DNA from: Paludisphaera mucosa
Lineage (GTDB): Bacteria; Planctomycetota; Planctomycetia; Isosphaerales; Isosphaeraceae
Length of the DNA stretch: 64,000 bases
Assembly: GCF_029589435.1 (NCBI RefSeq)
Contig: NZ_JARRAG010000002.1
Span: 620,001 to 684,000 of the forward strand
Direction: 5' to 3'
Of the stretch, positions 52,188 to 60,912 are shown piece by piece. The notes beneath the pieces are model-generated. The model ran no database searches. It was not told where the DNA came from and saw only the letters and a program-made list of their open reading frames with translations. Position 1 is the first letter of the stretch. Every line of letters begins with the position of its first letter. The position numbers and the translations under genes are program-made.

Positions 52188-52736
52188 ATGGTATACGATC
52201 CCGATTTCGCGGCCGACTTCATCGACAAACTCGGCGAGCGGTCCGCCGGGCGGCCGCCGGTGCGGGCCTGGATGCTCGTCTGCGCGGGCAACCTGATCGT
52301 GCCGGGCTTCTTCGGGACGATGCTGACGCGGGAGGGCGGACGGCTGGGGATGGTGCTCGGCGTCCTCGTGGTGCTCTGGCTCGGCCGCCGCGCCTGCCGC
52401 CACGCCCGCGAGGCGGTGCTGACGGTGGTGTACGGCGGGTGGGTCGTGGCCGTGCTGCAAATCTTCCCCCTGCTCCAGGTGGCGGCGGGGTTCTGCGGCG
52501 TCGGCGCGGCCGTGCAGACGGGCCGGGCGATGCGCTCCGACTATACTCACATCGACGACGTGTTCGGCGGCCTGCTCGCGACCCTGGTGACCGGCGGCCT
52601 TTTGATCGTCGTCGCGGCCGTCTTCGGCCTGATCGGCCGCCTCGCGGTCCGGCTATGCCGCTGGGACGGCCGCGGCCCGGCCGAGGCGAAGGCCGGGCGC
52701 GGCGGCGCGAGGTCGTTCTTCGGCCGGCCTCAGTAG
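52188..52736 (+). CDS. small membrane protein of unknown function
   Basis: 182 residues with four hydrophobic segments (about 27-45, 50-68, 78-105, 126-150). The N-terminus is soluble and acidic; the C-terminus is basic. No family recognised. Its stop overlaps the stop of the convergent DUF1559 gene by seven bases. Confidence 0.65.
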   Translation: MVYDPDFAADFIDKLGERSAGRPPVRAWMLVCAGNLIVPGFFGTMLTREGGRLGMVLGVLVVLWLGRRACRHAREAVLTVVYGGWVVAVLQIFPLLQVAAGFCGVGAAVQTGRAMRSDYTHIDDVFGGLLATLVTGGLLIVVAAVFGLIGRLAVRLCRWDGRGPAEAKAGRGGARSFFGRPQ

Positions 52737-53617
52737 GCGTCGCCGCCGACGGCCTCGTGGCCGTCGCGGGTGAGCAGGCCGTACCAGACCTTGCGGGCGA
52801 CGGTCTCGCGCAGGGCGTGGACGGACCCGTCGCCGAAGACGAAGTTGACCTGGCCCGGGTGGTACGAGCCGGTGACGATCGTGCGGATGTCGGGCGCGTC
52901 GGGCGTGAGCGGCGCGGGGGCGACGTCGAACTCGCTTCCTGCATAGCCGCCGACGGCCCAGCCCTGGCCGTCGCGCTTCTCGCCGGCGAGGATCGTGTTG
53001 GACAGCCCGTCGCGGACGTCCTGGGGGCGGATGCAGAAGGTGGGCCCCCGCGGGCTGACGATGCGGACCGTCAGCATCATGCCCCGGTAGTTCGTCTTGG
53101 TCGTGGTGAAGTCGGCGCCGAGCGACGCCTGGCTCCCGCCCCAGTTGGCCGCGTAGTGGTTGCGGGCGAAGGCCGAGCCGGCCGGGTAGAACGTGCCGTC
53201 GGCCTTGCGGACCTGCTCGCTGGCCACCGGCGCGGTCGCCAGCGGGCTCGACGGGCAGAAGTAGGTCGAGACCTGCGTGGCGACCGCCGTGCGGTTCGTC
53301 GCCGCGTAGTTCTCCCACTGGAAGTTGTAGGCGTTGAACAGCGGCCGCTGCTCAAGCTCGGGCAGGACCATCGTCAGCCACGAGTGGTTCACGCCCCTCC
53401 CCGCGCCCGCCGTCGCGCTCATGGGGAAGACGTTGCGCGCGGTCTGGTAGCTGGTGGCCGCCAGGCCGATCTGCCGCAGGTTGTTCTGGCACTGGGCCCG
53501 CCGCGCCGCCTCGCGCGCCGCCTGCACCGCCGGCATCAGGAGCGCGATCAGGACCCCGATGATCGCGATCACGACCAGCAGCTCGATCAACGTGAACGCC
53601 CGTCGTCGCCGTCGCAT
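52730..53617 (-). CDS. DUF1559 pilin-like (type II pseudopilin N-terminus) protein
   Basis: 295 residues. The N-terminus is a prepilin signal (RRAFTLIELLVVIAIIGVLI) with the conserved Phe-Thr-Leu-x-Glu site. The DUF1559 body follows and ends with the diagnostic H-x9-DG box (HPGQVNFVFGDGSVH). This family is strongly expanded in planctomycetes; a role in surface appendages or secretion is assumed, not proven. The start at 53617 gives the normal short basic leader; 53635 is possible. Confidence 0.93.
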   Translation of the reverse strand: MRRRRRAFTLIELLVVIAIIGVLIALLMPAVQAAREAARRAQCQNNLRQIGLAATSYQTARNVFPMSATAGAGRGVNHSWLTMVLPELEQRPLFNAYNFQWENYAATNRTAVATQVSTYFCPSSPLATAPVASEQVRKADGTFYPAGSAFARNHYAANWGGSQASLGADFTTTKTNYRGMMLTVRIVSPRGPTFCIRPQDVRDGLSNTILAGEKRDGQGWAVGGYAGSEFDVAPAPLTPDAPDIRTIVTGSYHPGQVNFVFGDGSVHALRETVARKVWYGLLTRDGHEAVGGDAY

Positions 53618-53718
53618 GGCGTCCCTCCCTCGCATCGAGGCCCGCGGGATCGCGATGATCGAAAAATGTCGATCCCCTGATCCCACCCCGCCCTCTTCAT
53701 CGTACGCCCGTCCGAAGC

Positions 53719-54726
53719 TCAGAACCAGAGGGTCTTGTCGACCACGTTCCGCAGCGGCTCGCCCCGCGCGAAGCGGCCGACGTTGTCCACGAGCAGCGCC
53801 TTGTGCCGCTCGGCGACGATCGGCGAGTACCCCGCGGTGTGGGGCGTCAGGATCGCGTTCGGGAAATCCCACAGGGGATGCTCGGGGGGGAGCGGCTCCA
53901 CCTCGTAGACGTCGAGCGCCGCGCCCGCGAGCCGGCCCTCGCGCAGGGCCGCGACGAGGTCGTCGAGGACGACGATCGCCCCCCGGCCGACGTTGATCAA
54001 ATAACTCGACGGCCGCAGCCTCGCCAGCCGACCGGCGTCGATCAGGCCGGCGGTCTCGGGCGTGTGGGGGGCGGCGACGACGACGAAGTCGGCCCAGCCG
54101 AGCAAGTCGTCGAGGCGGTCGACGCCATCGATCCGGTCGACGAACGCGGGGACGTCGATCCGCCGCGGGTGGCGGTCGACGCCCCGGACCGTCATGCCGA
54201 ACGCCGAGGCCCGCCGCGCGACCTCCAAACCGATCCCCCCCATGCCGACGATCCCCATCGTGGCGCGCGGCAGGTAGATCGTGGCCCGATCCATCGCGTT
54301 GACGACCCCCGGCCCGGAGGCGAAATCGACGCGCGCCGCGGAGCCCCCCTCGGGCTCATACCGGCGTTCGACCTGCCGGCGGGCGTAGACGTGCAGGTTG
54401 CGCGCGAAGCTCAGGACGTACCCCATCACCTGGTCGGCGATCACGTCGCCGAACAGCCCCCGCGTGTTCGTCAGGACGCAAGGATGGTCGGCCAGCGCGG
54501 GGAACAGGTAATGCTCCAGGCTCGCCGTGAACGCCTGCACCCAACGCAGCCGATCGGCCCTCGCCAGCATCCCCGGCGTGATCTTCCCCAGGAACGCATC
54601 CGCCCCCGGCATGGCCGCCTCGGCCTCCGCGGAGCCCTGCGCGTTGACGAAATCCGCCCCCGGCACGGCCCCCCGGAAGGCGTGCATGCGGTCGGCCTCG
54701 ACGGCGGGGTGGATGACGATCTTCAT
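53719..54726 (-). CDS. D-2-hydroxyacid dehydrogenase
   Basis: 335 residues, NAD-dependent, reducing 2-oxo acids to D-2-hydroxy acids or the reverse. The NAD site is MGIVGMGGIGLEVARRA; catalytic residues are Arg (NVGRGAIV is just upstream of it in the fold), Glu in YEVEPLPPEHPLW, and His in LTPHTAGY. The substrate is not decided from sequence. ATG at 54726 is the family-like start (MKIVIHPAV). Confidence 0.9.
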   Translation of the reverse strand: MKIVIHPAVEADRMHAFRGAVPGADFVNAQGSAEAEAAMPGADAFLGKITPGMLARADRLRWVQAFTASLEHYLFPALADHPCVLTNTRGLFGDVIADQVMGYVLSFARNLHVYARRQVERRYEPEGGSAARVDFASGPGVVNAMDRATIYLPRATMGIVGMGGIGLEVARRASAFGMTVRGVDRHPRRIDVPAFVDRIDGVDRLDDLLGWADFVVVAAPHTPETAGLIDAGRLARLRPSSYLINVGRGAIVVLDDLVAALREGRLAGAALDVYEVEPLPPEHPLWDFPNAILTPHTAGYSPIVAERHKALLVDNVGRFARGEPLRNVVDKTLWF

Positions 54727-55204
54727 GGTGCGAAGTCTCGAATTCGGGAATGACGCCGGCGTCGAAATCGCGCCGTCGGTCGGTCGTCGATCGCCGGGAT
54801 CGTGCGCCCGTCGCACATCGTATCATCGGGGCGGCGCGCTGCGGCGAAGCGGGATGGTTTGCCGTGGCGCCGGCCCGACTCGGGCCTTCCTCGACGGACC
54901 GAAACGAGCGCCGAACCCGAACGCAGGGGCGCTCGGAGCAACCTGCGACCGGCGAGCTCGCCGACCGGCATGAGGTTGCCGTAAGTAAACGCCCCGATCG
55001 CGGACGGGAGCAGGCAGGACGGGATGTCGCCCGAAAGCCCCAGAATGATGCCGGACGCACCGAGGCCGGAGGAAGCGATTCATCAGCCGTTGACTCCCTA
55101 TGCAGCGACCACAAGACTGGCTTTGCCTCGGGTGGCTGGTCCCTCGAACAGATTCTTTTCTACAAATGACCATGTGATCATTTGCAGTCCAGGGGTGTCG
55201 CAAG
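54727..55204. other. intergenic control region before the second PEP-CTERM gene
   Basis: 478 bases with no supported gene. It holds the 7-bp palindrome at 55163-55184. No sigma-54 consensus was found here. Confidence 0.55.
55163..55184. promoter_or_regulatory. palindrome upstream of the second PEP-CTERM gene
   Basis: CAAATGA and TCATTTG form a perfect 7-bp inverted repeat with an 8-bp spacer, 21 bases before the ATG. The motif CTACAAATGA recurs at 55229, just inside the gene. It could be an operator or a leader hairpin. Confidence 0.45.
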
Positions 55205-55915
55205 ATGATTCCGATCCGATCGACGATGCTACAAATGATTTGCCGAACGACCCTGGGCCTCGCCGCTCTGGCGCTGGCCCCGATGTTCGTCGCGCCCTCC
55301 GCCGAGGCCGGTTCGATCACCTATACCCTCGGCACCGTCTTCAACGGGGGCACGCCCACCAGTACGCCCCCCTGGCTGACGGCGACGTTTGCGGACAACG
55401 GCGCCGACACCGTCAGGCTGACGTTGACGGCCGACTTGAACGTCAATGACGAATTCATCAGCGACGTGGCGTTCAACGTCCTCAGCACGATCGTCCCGTC
55501 CTCCCTGTCGATCGATCACGTCAGCGGGAAGACCGCCACGGTCCAGGCGACGACCCAGGGCGCCCAGGGTCTGACCGGCGGCGGATCTGCGGGCTCCGGC
55601 TTCGATATCAACCTGGCGTTCTCCACTGCGGGCAACAACGGCGGCGCCAATCGTTTCAAGGGGACGGACGTCGTCGTCTACGACATTTCCCGGACCGGCC
55701 TGACCTTTGCGGATTTCGAGTTCACCAACACGGGGAGCGCGAACGCGCATGTCGGCGCGCACATCCAGGGCATTCCCGGCGTGACCGGCCCGAGCGGCGC
55801 CGTCAAGGACGGTGGCGTCGCCGTTCCCGAGCCTTCGTCGATCGTCCTCTCCGGACTCGGCCTCGGCGCCGTCGGACTCCTCACGATGCGTCGCCGGGCT
55901 CAGGTCGCCTCCTGA
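55205..55915 (+). CDS. PEP-CTERM sorted surface protein
   Basis: 236 residues. Signal peptide (LGLAALALAPMFVAPSAEA), a beta-rich mature domain (SITYTLGTVFNGG, VRLTLTADLNVND) and the exosortase signal VPEPSSIVLSGLGLGAVGLL with a terminal MRRR. Same architecture as the protein at 40440 but with no clear similarity between the mature parts. ATG at 55205. A U-rich terminator follows. Confidence 0.87.
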   Translation: MIPIRSTMLQMICRTTLGLAALALAPMFVAPSAEAGSITYTLGTVFNGGTPTSTPPWLTATFADNGADTVRLTLTADLNVNDEFISDVAFNVLSTIVPSSLSIDHVSGKTATVQATTQGAQGLTGGGSAGSGFDINLAFSTAGNNGGANRFKGTDVVVYDISRTGLTFADFEFTNTGSANAHVGAHIQGIPGVTGPSGAVKDGGVAVPEPSSIVLSGLGLGAVGLLTMRRRAQVAS

Positions 55916-56274
55916 AATCGGGAACGGCGGAATCGACGCGCAACCATCCCCGACCCGCGAGGGTTGGGTTTTTCATCGCCGTTCCAGCCGATCGACCTGC
56001 CCCGAGGAGGGAGCCAGTCCCTATGTCGGCGCACCGGCCTGCGCCCGCCGAGTTTGGGCCGAGGCGCCGGCGAGTTCGATCCCAACGCGGCGGACGGCCT
56101 CGACCGGCGGGCGGATCACGATCTTCGTGATTGCAGGATCTCGGGGATGACGTGGGCCGCCGACGGTGGCGGGCGGCCGGCGGGGCGATTACGATCGAGC
56201 CCTCGCCGGCGCGGGCTCAGGCGGTCGTCCGACCGCGGGCGGCCGGCTCATCGCACCATGGGAGGGTCCGGGCG
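55916..56274. other. intergenic region before the GH5-like gene
   Basis: 359 bases. It contains the terminator at 55949-55973 and, further right, GGAGGG about 7 nt upstream of the glycosidase ATG. No gene is visible. Confidence 0.6.
55949..55973 (+). terminator. intrinsic terminator after the second PEP-CTERM gene
   Basis: CCCGACCC pairs with GGGTTGGG (one G-U) around a GCGA tetraloop and is followed directly by five T residues, 34 nt past the stop. Confidence 0.85.
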
Positions 56275-57423
56275 ATGCGGGATCAGGTCGAGACGCGGGG
56301 CTGGCCTCTGTCGCCGTCGATCCTCGCCACCCTCACGGTCGCGATGCTGGCTACGACGGCGGCCCTCGCCACGCCTCCGGAGCCGGCGGCGATGCCGCGG
56401 ATCCGGGTCTCCGACGACGGCGAGCGGTTCGTGGCGGCGGACTCGGGGCGGGTGTTCGTCCCCTGGGGGTTCAACTATCTCGGCAAGTTCGAGCATCTGG
56501 CCGAGGACGACTGGGACACGCCCGAGGGCTGGCGGAAGGTCGAGGACGACTGCCGGGAGATGAAGCGGCTGGGGGCGAACGTCGTCCGCTGGCACCTGCA
56601 GTTCGAGACCTTCATGGACGGCCCCGACGCGCCCGACGCCGCGCAGGTCGGCCGCCTGAAGGACCTGTTGAAGCTCGCCCGCGCGAATGGGCTCTACCTG
56701 GACCTGACCGGCCTGAACTGCTTCCGCCTGAAGCGGATCCCGAAGTGGTACGACGACCTGGCCGAGGCCGACCGCTGGAAGGCCCAGGCCCGCTTCTGGG
56801 AGGCCGTCGCCGGGGCCTGCGCGGGGGACTCGGTCGTCTTCTGCTACGACCTCATGAACGAGCCGGTCATGGGCGACCCCGGGCCGAACGACCACCCCTG
56901 GGTCGGCGGCGAGCTGGGGGGCTTCCACTTCGTCCAGCGGATCAGCAACAAGATCGCCGGCCGCGACTTCAAGGACATCGCCGAGGCCTGGGTCAAGACG
57001 CTCGTCGACGCCATCCGCCGCCACGACCAGGAGACCCCGATCACCGTCGGCGTCATCCCCTGGGCCCTCGTCTGGCCGGGCGCGAAGCCGGTCTTCTACG
57101 CGCCCCAGGTGCTCAAGCACCTCGACTTCGTCAGCGTCCACTTCTACCCCGCCCCCGGGCGGATCGAGAAGGAGATGACCGCCCTGGCCGTCTACGACCT
57201 GGGCAAGCCCCTGGTCGTCGAGGAGACCTTCCCCCTGGGCTGCACCGTGGCCGACTTCGACAAGTTCGTCGACGCCGCCTCCCCCCGCGTCGACGGCTGG
57301 ATCGCCCACTACTTCGGCCACACTGCCGCCGAACACCGCGCCGGCGCCAGGCCGACCGAGCCCCCCGTCGCCGAGTTCCTCGAATTCTGGGCGAAGAAGA
57401 AGTCGACGGTCGTCGGCCGTTAG
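56275..57423 (+). CDS. secreted GH5-like glycoside hydrolase
   Basis: 382 residues. A signal peptide (ILATLTVAMLATTAALA) leads into a beta/alpha barrel typical of GH5/clan A enzymes: FVPWGFNYLG, the acid/base glutamate in YDLMNEPV (Glu196), VSVHFYP, and a nucleophile glutamate in VVEETFPLG (Glu316 or Glu317). Likely cleaves beta-linked glucan or mannan, in line with the polysaccharide-degrading habit of the phylum; linkage is not decided. ATG at 56275 has GGAGGG upstream. Confidence 0.85.
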   Translation: MRDQVETRGWPLSPSILATLTVAMLATTAALATPPEPAAMPRIRVSDDGERFVAADSGRVFVPWGFNYLGKFEHLAEDDWDTPEGWRKVEDDCREMKRLGANVVRWHLQFETFMDGPDAPDAAQVGRLKDLLKLARANGLYLDLTGLNCFRLKRIPKWYDDLAEADRWKAQARFWEAVAGACAGDSVVFCYDLMNEPVMGDPGPNDHPWVGGELGGFHFVQRISNKIAGRDFKDIAEAWVKTLVDAIRRHDQETPITVGVIPWALVWPGAKPVFYAPQVLKHLDFVSVHFYPAPGRIEKEMTALAVYDLGKPLVVEETFPLGCTVADFDKFVDAASPRVDGWIAHYFGHTAAEHRAGARPTEPPVAEFLEFWAKKKSTVVGR

Positions 57424-57482
57424 GGTTCGTCAAGGACGGCGGTTGCCGTGTTCCGCCCCTTCGTCGGCCTCAGCAATCTGTC

Positions 57483-57497
57483 GGCGTGACTCACGCC
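57483..57497. repeat. short perfect palindrome GGCGTGACTCACGCC
   Basis: Two perfect 7-bp arms with a one-base centre, 60 nt after the GH5-like stop, followed by TAAAAG. It may be a weak terminator or a repeat element; it was not seen elsewhere in the window. Confidence 0.4.
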
Positions 57498-57585
57498 TAA
57501 AAGACTGGATTCCGACATATCGCATGGACTCGCCTGAGGGGGGCAGGCCACTGCGGCATGCTGGCGTCGGCAAGCGTAGAGTGCC

Positions 57586-57937
57586 CGAGCCGCTCCTCGC
57601 CTTCTTCGGGATTGGAGTCGGGATGGTCTCGGCCGTCGTCGGGAGTGCCGAGCCGCTCGGGGCAGCGGTCTTCCTCGGCCTGGTCTTCACCCCCCAAGCC
57701 TTCGTCGCGACCGGGCGGTGCCGGTGGTGCTGATGCACCTCGCGAAGAGCCTCGCCTACGGTTGCTGTTCGGCCCTCGGCCTCGGCGATTTCCTGCGGGG
57801 CTCCTGCTGGGCGGCTCGCTGGTTCTCGGATCCAGGATCGGGAGGAGACTCATCGCCCGGATACCCGAGCGTTGGTTCGGCCGCCTCTCGAGATGCTCCT
57901 CATCCTTTCCGCCATCGCACTGATTGCGGCTCGATGA
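57586..57937 (+). pseudogene. TauE/SafE (TSUP) permease remnant with several frameshifts
   Basis: Frame A: LLAFFGIGVGMVSAVVG and FLGLVFTPQAFVATG. Frame B from about 57715: VPVVLMHLAKSLAYG. Frame C from about 57797: LLLGGSLVLGSRIGRRLIAR and IPERWFGRL. A last shift gives LEMLLILSAIALIAAR and a stop at 57935-57937. Joined, these read as the C-terminal half of a sulfite-exporter type permease, with H-L-x-K-x-x-x-Y-G and IGRRL-x-x-x-IPERWF in family order. At least three frameshifts make it nonfunctional. Confidence 0.8.
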
Positions 57938-57981
57938 GCGGTGTTCCTGGAGGCTCGGGGGATTGGCCTATCCGACGGACT

Positions 57982-58330
57982 TCAACCGGCGGCGAGACGC
58001 GAACGGGTCTGCTCGGCCTCTCCGCTGGGAGTTACGCCGAAGAGCCGCTTGAATTCTCGGCCGAATTGCGAGGGACTCTAGTAACCGACCGCCCTAGCGG
58101 CCGCGTTCGCGTTGTAGCTGTCGTAAGCCATCAGTCTCTCCTCGGAGGCGAGGGGTTTCGCGAACTCGGCGTGCACTTGCCTCAGGACTCGGGCGATTCG
58201 GGCGGGGCGTCCGGGGTCTTCGTGCGACGCGCCTCCTGCAAGGCCGTCGTGTTCTCGTGGAAGGTTTATCGCCGCGATCGGCTTGAAGAACTCTTTCGAC
58301 TCGATGATGCGGGCTTGTTCGTCATGGACG
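57982..58330 (-). pseudogene. AraC-family regulator remnant with in-frame stop
   Basis: The minus strand reads IARVLRQVHAEFAKPLASEE, then MAYDSYNANAAARAVGY, a TAG where Glu is expected, and SPSQFGREFKRLFGVTP: the second helix-turn-helix of an AraC protein of the AraC_N (PF06719-like) type. The first helix-turn-helix seems deleted or scrambled, and no start is visible. Its 5' part overlaps the 3' end of the XRE-type gene. Confidence 0.75.
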
Positions 58331-59204
58331 AGTCTGGCCGGACGCTCTCAAATTCCAGTCCGTAGTAGAGGCCGCCACGAGGGCGGAGGAACCCAAACCG
58401 ATAACGTCGAGCTTCTAGAAGCGGATCGCATTCTAATTCGGAGACCACAGCTTTGGTACCGAACCGAGGAGTAGAACGGCGAAGCAGAGACGCGGCAGCC
58501 TCCGTTTTCCCTTCCGGACGACACCCTTTGAATGTAACGGAAATAGTCATCACATCAATTAGTACTTCTGTATACACAGGGTAACCGATTCCGTCCTTGC
58601 GATCGCAATTAATGCCCCCATCGCACTTCAATGTAATCAACATATCATCTATTGTTACGTTTTGTTCGCCCTCCCCGATCCGATAAGCCGACACCACCGT
58701 CCCAGATTCCAAGTCTTCCGGATCCATCTCCTTGAATCGATCTCCCTTCGGCTTCCCGGCGAGGACCATTCGCTGTCTTCCATCGGGACCATGTGGATTA
58801 CCAAGGTGGTCGACGACGATGGACTTCCCGGGAGCCAGCTCGATCCCGCGATAATGCACTTCGTAGAGGATATCTGCGTACTTGTCGGGTTGTTTCGCGT
58901 TCGGGGTTATCGTGGCTTCGCAGTCGACGCGACGGACGCGTCGACCTTCCCCGGCTAACGCTTGAAACGCGGCTTCGGGCCAGCACGTATGTTCCGAATA
59001 GACGAGCGACCCCTTTGCGATCGAAAGATCCTCGGGCATGTGGCCCAAGGCCTCGTCGACCAGCCGTTTATACTTTTCGTCGATGTCGTCCTTGCTGTTC
59101 TCAAGCACGTGGAGAGTGCGGGGCGAGATGGACAAGAGGCCCGCGAATTTCGTTTGCGTCAGACCTAGGTTCCGTCTACTAGCCTTGATGTCCTCGCCGT
59201 TCAT
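58266..59204 (-). CDS. XRE-type helix-turn-helix protein with unknown C-terminal region
   Basis: 312 residues. The N-terminal 60 residues are an XRE/Cro helix-turn-helix (ASRRNLGLTQTKFAGLLSIS, then RTLHVLENSKDD). The rest is unfamiliar: a short His/Trp-containing part, GKSIVVDHLGNPHGPDGRQ, and VTIDDMLITLKCDGGINCD. The last 20 residues are Ser/Arg/Lys-rich and lie over the AraC remnant, so the native C-terminus may be lost. The gene and its surroundings are AT-richer than the rest of the window, suggesting acquisition. GGAGGG lies upstream of the ATG. Confidence 0.65.
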   Translation of the reverse strand: MNGEDIKASRRNLGLTQTKFAGLLSISPRTLHVLENSKDDIDEKYKRLVDEALGHMPEDLSIAKGSLVYSEHTCWPEAAFQALAGEGRRVRRVDCEATITPNAKQPDKYADILYEVHYRGIELAPGKSIVVDHLGNPHGPDGRQRMVLAGKPKGDRFKEMDPEDLESGTVVSAYRIGEGEQNVTIDDMLITLKCDGGINCDRKDGIGYPVYTEVLIDVMTISVTFKGCRPEGKTEAAASLLRRSTPRFGTKAVVSELECDPLLEARRYRFGFLRPRGGLYYGLEFESVRPDSSMTNKPASSSRKSSSSRSRR

Positions 59205-59616
59205 CTTCTCTTATCCCTCCGGGATCGCCGCCGCTTAATAGTTAAGCAAATTAGTATGCGTCGCGAATTTCGCTCGATCAAAAACTTGCGAGAGTGGCGT
59301 GGCAGAATCGAATGGCGCGATCCCACCCACTCGGGAACCCTGCGAACTCGGAAATAAAACTTGCAATTGCAGATCTTCCTTGGTACTTTTGCATCATGGA
59401 CGGCCGCAGTGCTCGAAGCCATCTAATTTTGTATCGCCGTCCTCCCGCTGTCCATCGCTCGAATCGGATAGCGGACCATTCGCGGTGCCTTAGGGCATGT
59501 CGGCGACATGGCCCGCTCGCCCTTCCCCGCCGCGAACACGTTCAACCGTCCTCATTCGTGCCTTCGCGGCACCTGCGTCCTACGTCCGCCTATCGATCTT
59601 CCATGGAGTTGCAGCC
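59205..59616. other. AT-richer intergenic region, divergent
   Basis: 412 bases between the XRE-type gene (minus) and the secreted-protein operon (plus). TTAACTATTAA and TACTAAT near 59240 may belong to the XRE gene promoter. No gene is supported; open frames are Arg/Ser/Pro-rich. Confidence 0.5.
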
Positions 59617-60072
59617 ATGCGGTTCACCCTACTGGGAGGGGCCTGCCTCGGCCTCCTCGCGCTCGCCGCCGTTTCCGCCGCACAGGACGGTGCGGGCTCC
59701 AAGCCCGAAGCCGGCAATGTGAAGGTGGCGATGGAGGTCACCAAGGCCAAGGATTTCGACCTGTACACGACGATCAGCGGCCCGGAGGACATCAAGGGGC
59801 CGCTGATCCTGAAGCCGAACGACACGGTCGTCATCAATACGAAGCTCGACGTTTCCAGCGTGGACGTCGTGCGTCACCCCGTGATCAACCCGGACTTCGT
59901 CGCCAAGCCCATCACCATGGATGGCAAGCTCGCCTTCCTCATTCACGCCCTGTCGCCAACCAAGTCCCAGATCGGGCTATCGGCGACGACCAAGGACGGT
60001 CGCGAGAGCGAGAGCGCGCTCGTCGATCTGACGATCGCCGCCCCCATGAAAGAGGGCGACCACGCGGAGTAA
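59617..60072 (+). CDS. secreted protein of unknown function, operon gene 1
   Basis: 151 residues with a signal peptide (LLGGACLGLLALAAVSAAQD). The mature part alternates beta strands (LYTTISGPEDIKGPLILKP, DTVVINTKLDVSSVDVV), an Ig-like or transthyretin-like pattern; no family recognised. Start ATG at 59617 chosen for the signal peptide. It is followed 99 bases later by a second secreted protein gene and a shared terminator. Confidence 0.72.
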   Translation: MRFTLLGGACLGLLALAAVSAAQDGAGSKPEAGNVKVAMEVTKAKDFDLYTTISGPEDIKGPLILKPNDTVVINTKLDVSSVDVVRHPVINPDFVAKPITMDGKLAFLIHALSPTKSQIGLSATTKDGRESESALVDLTIAAPMKEGDHAE

Positions 60073-60171
60073 AGCCTCGCGGACGGACAAACCCATCCGC
60101 CGTGCCGGGTGGGATCACGCCCCGCCCGGCCTTTCCCAGGACTCATTCGCTCGAATCAAATTGGAGGCACC

Positions 60172-60693
60172 ATGATTACGTGGTTTCGGTCGGGCACCTT
60201 GCTGGCTTTCGCGATCGCTTTCGGCCTCGGTTCGATGCAGGTTCTGGCGCAGGAAGACGCCAAGGAGGCCGCTCTCACCACGGACGGGCCGACGCTCAAC
60301 GACGAACCGAAGTACAGCGGGATCCGGCGCGTCGTCGCGCCCCCTCTCGACGACATCGGCTACTTCGTCAACAACCGGTTCAACACCGGGTCGTTCGTCA
60401 TGCAGGGCGGCTACCAGGTCGTTGCAACCTGGGTTTCGGAGACACCTCCCGGATCGCGGGCCCACCCGGTCATCAAGCACGGCACGCTGGAGTTCAAGGG
60501 CGAGGACGAGACCGGGCACTGGTGGGCCTACGGCGACGGCGATGACGGAGACGAGTTGATTTGGTTCTTGCCGAAGGCTCGAAACCGACGCGTCTTCGTG
60601 CAGGTGCCCGGGAACAAGCGGCCGCAGTTGTATGGGAAGCCGAATGCCATGGCTCCGGTCGCCTCGACTGGACCGGCCCTGCCCAAGGTCTGA
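60172..60693 (+). CDS. secreted protein of unknown function, operon gene 2
   Basis: 173 residues with a signal peptide (LLAFAIAFGLGSMQVLAQ). The mature part is rich in aromatic and acidic residues (GHWWAYGDGDDGDELIWFL) and ends VQVPGNKRPQLYGK; no family recognised. ATG at 60172 has TTGGAGG 7 nt upstream. Probably co-transcribed with the gene before it. Confidence 0.72.
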   Translation: MITWFRSGTLLAFAIAFGLGSMQVLAQEDAKEAALTTDGPTLNDEPKYSGIRRVVAPPLDDIGYFVNNRFNTGSFVMQGGYQVVATWVSETPPGSRAHPVIKHGTLEFKGEDETGHWWAYGDGDDGDELIWFLPKARNRRVFVQVPGNKRPQLYGKPNAMAPVASTGPALPKV

Positions 60694-60742
60694 GCGTCGC
60701 GAGCGTCGCCTAAACCTAGCCCCTGGGCGACAGGCTAGGTCC

Positions 60743-60802
60743 GCAAAACGCGATACGGCCAGGCCTCCCCGTTGCGGGCGACCTGGCCGTCTCGTGTTTT
60801 GC
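60743..60802. terminator. strong terminator after the secreted-protein operon
   Basis: Arms 60743-60763 and 60782-60802 match at 19 of 21 positions (GCAAAAC-x-CGA-x-ACGGCCAGG). The A-rich left base gives a T-run on the right (GTTTTGC), as in a bidirectional intrinsic terminator. It begins 50 nt after the stop at 60693. Confidence 0.85.
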
Positions 60803-60912
60803 GTCGACCGACCGACCTGAGCTACCGTTTAAGTTCGGTGAGACTCCACGAAGCCCGCGGGCGAGCTTCGTAAACGAAATCACCTGGCCCGCGCCTGAAA
60901 CGCCTAATGATC

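Noticed and set aside
58283..58474. small plus-strand frame inside the XRE-type gene
   Set aside because: Antisense to a gene with a clear helix-turn-helix; no ribosome site or family.
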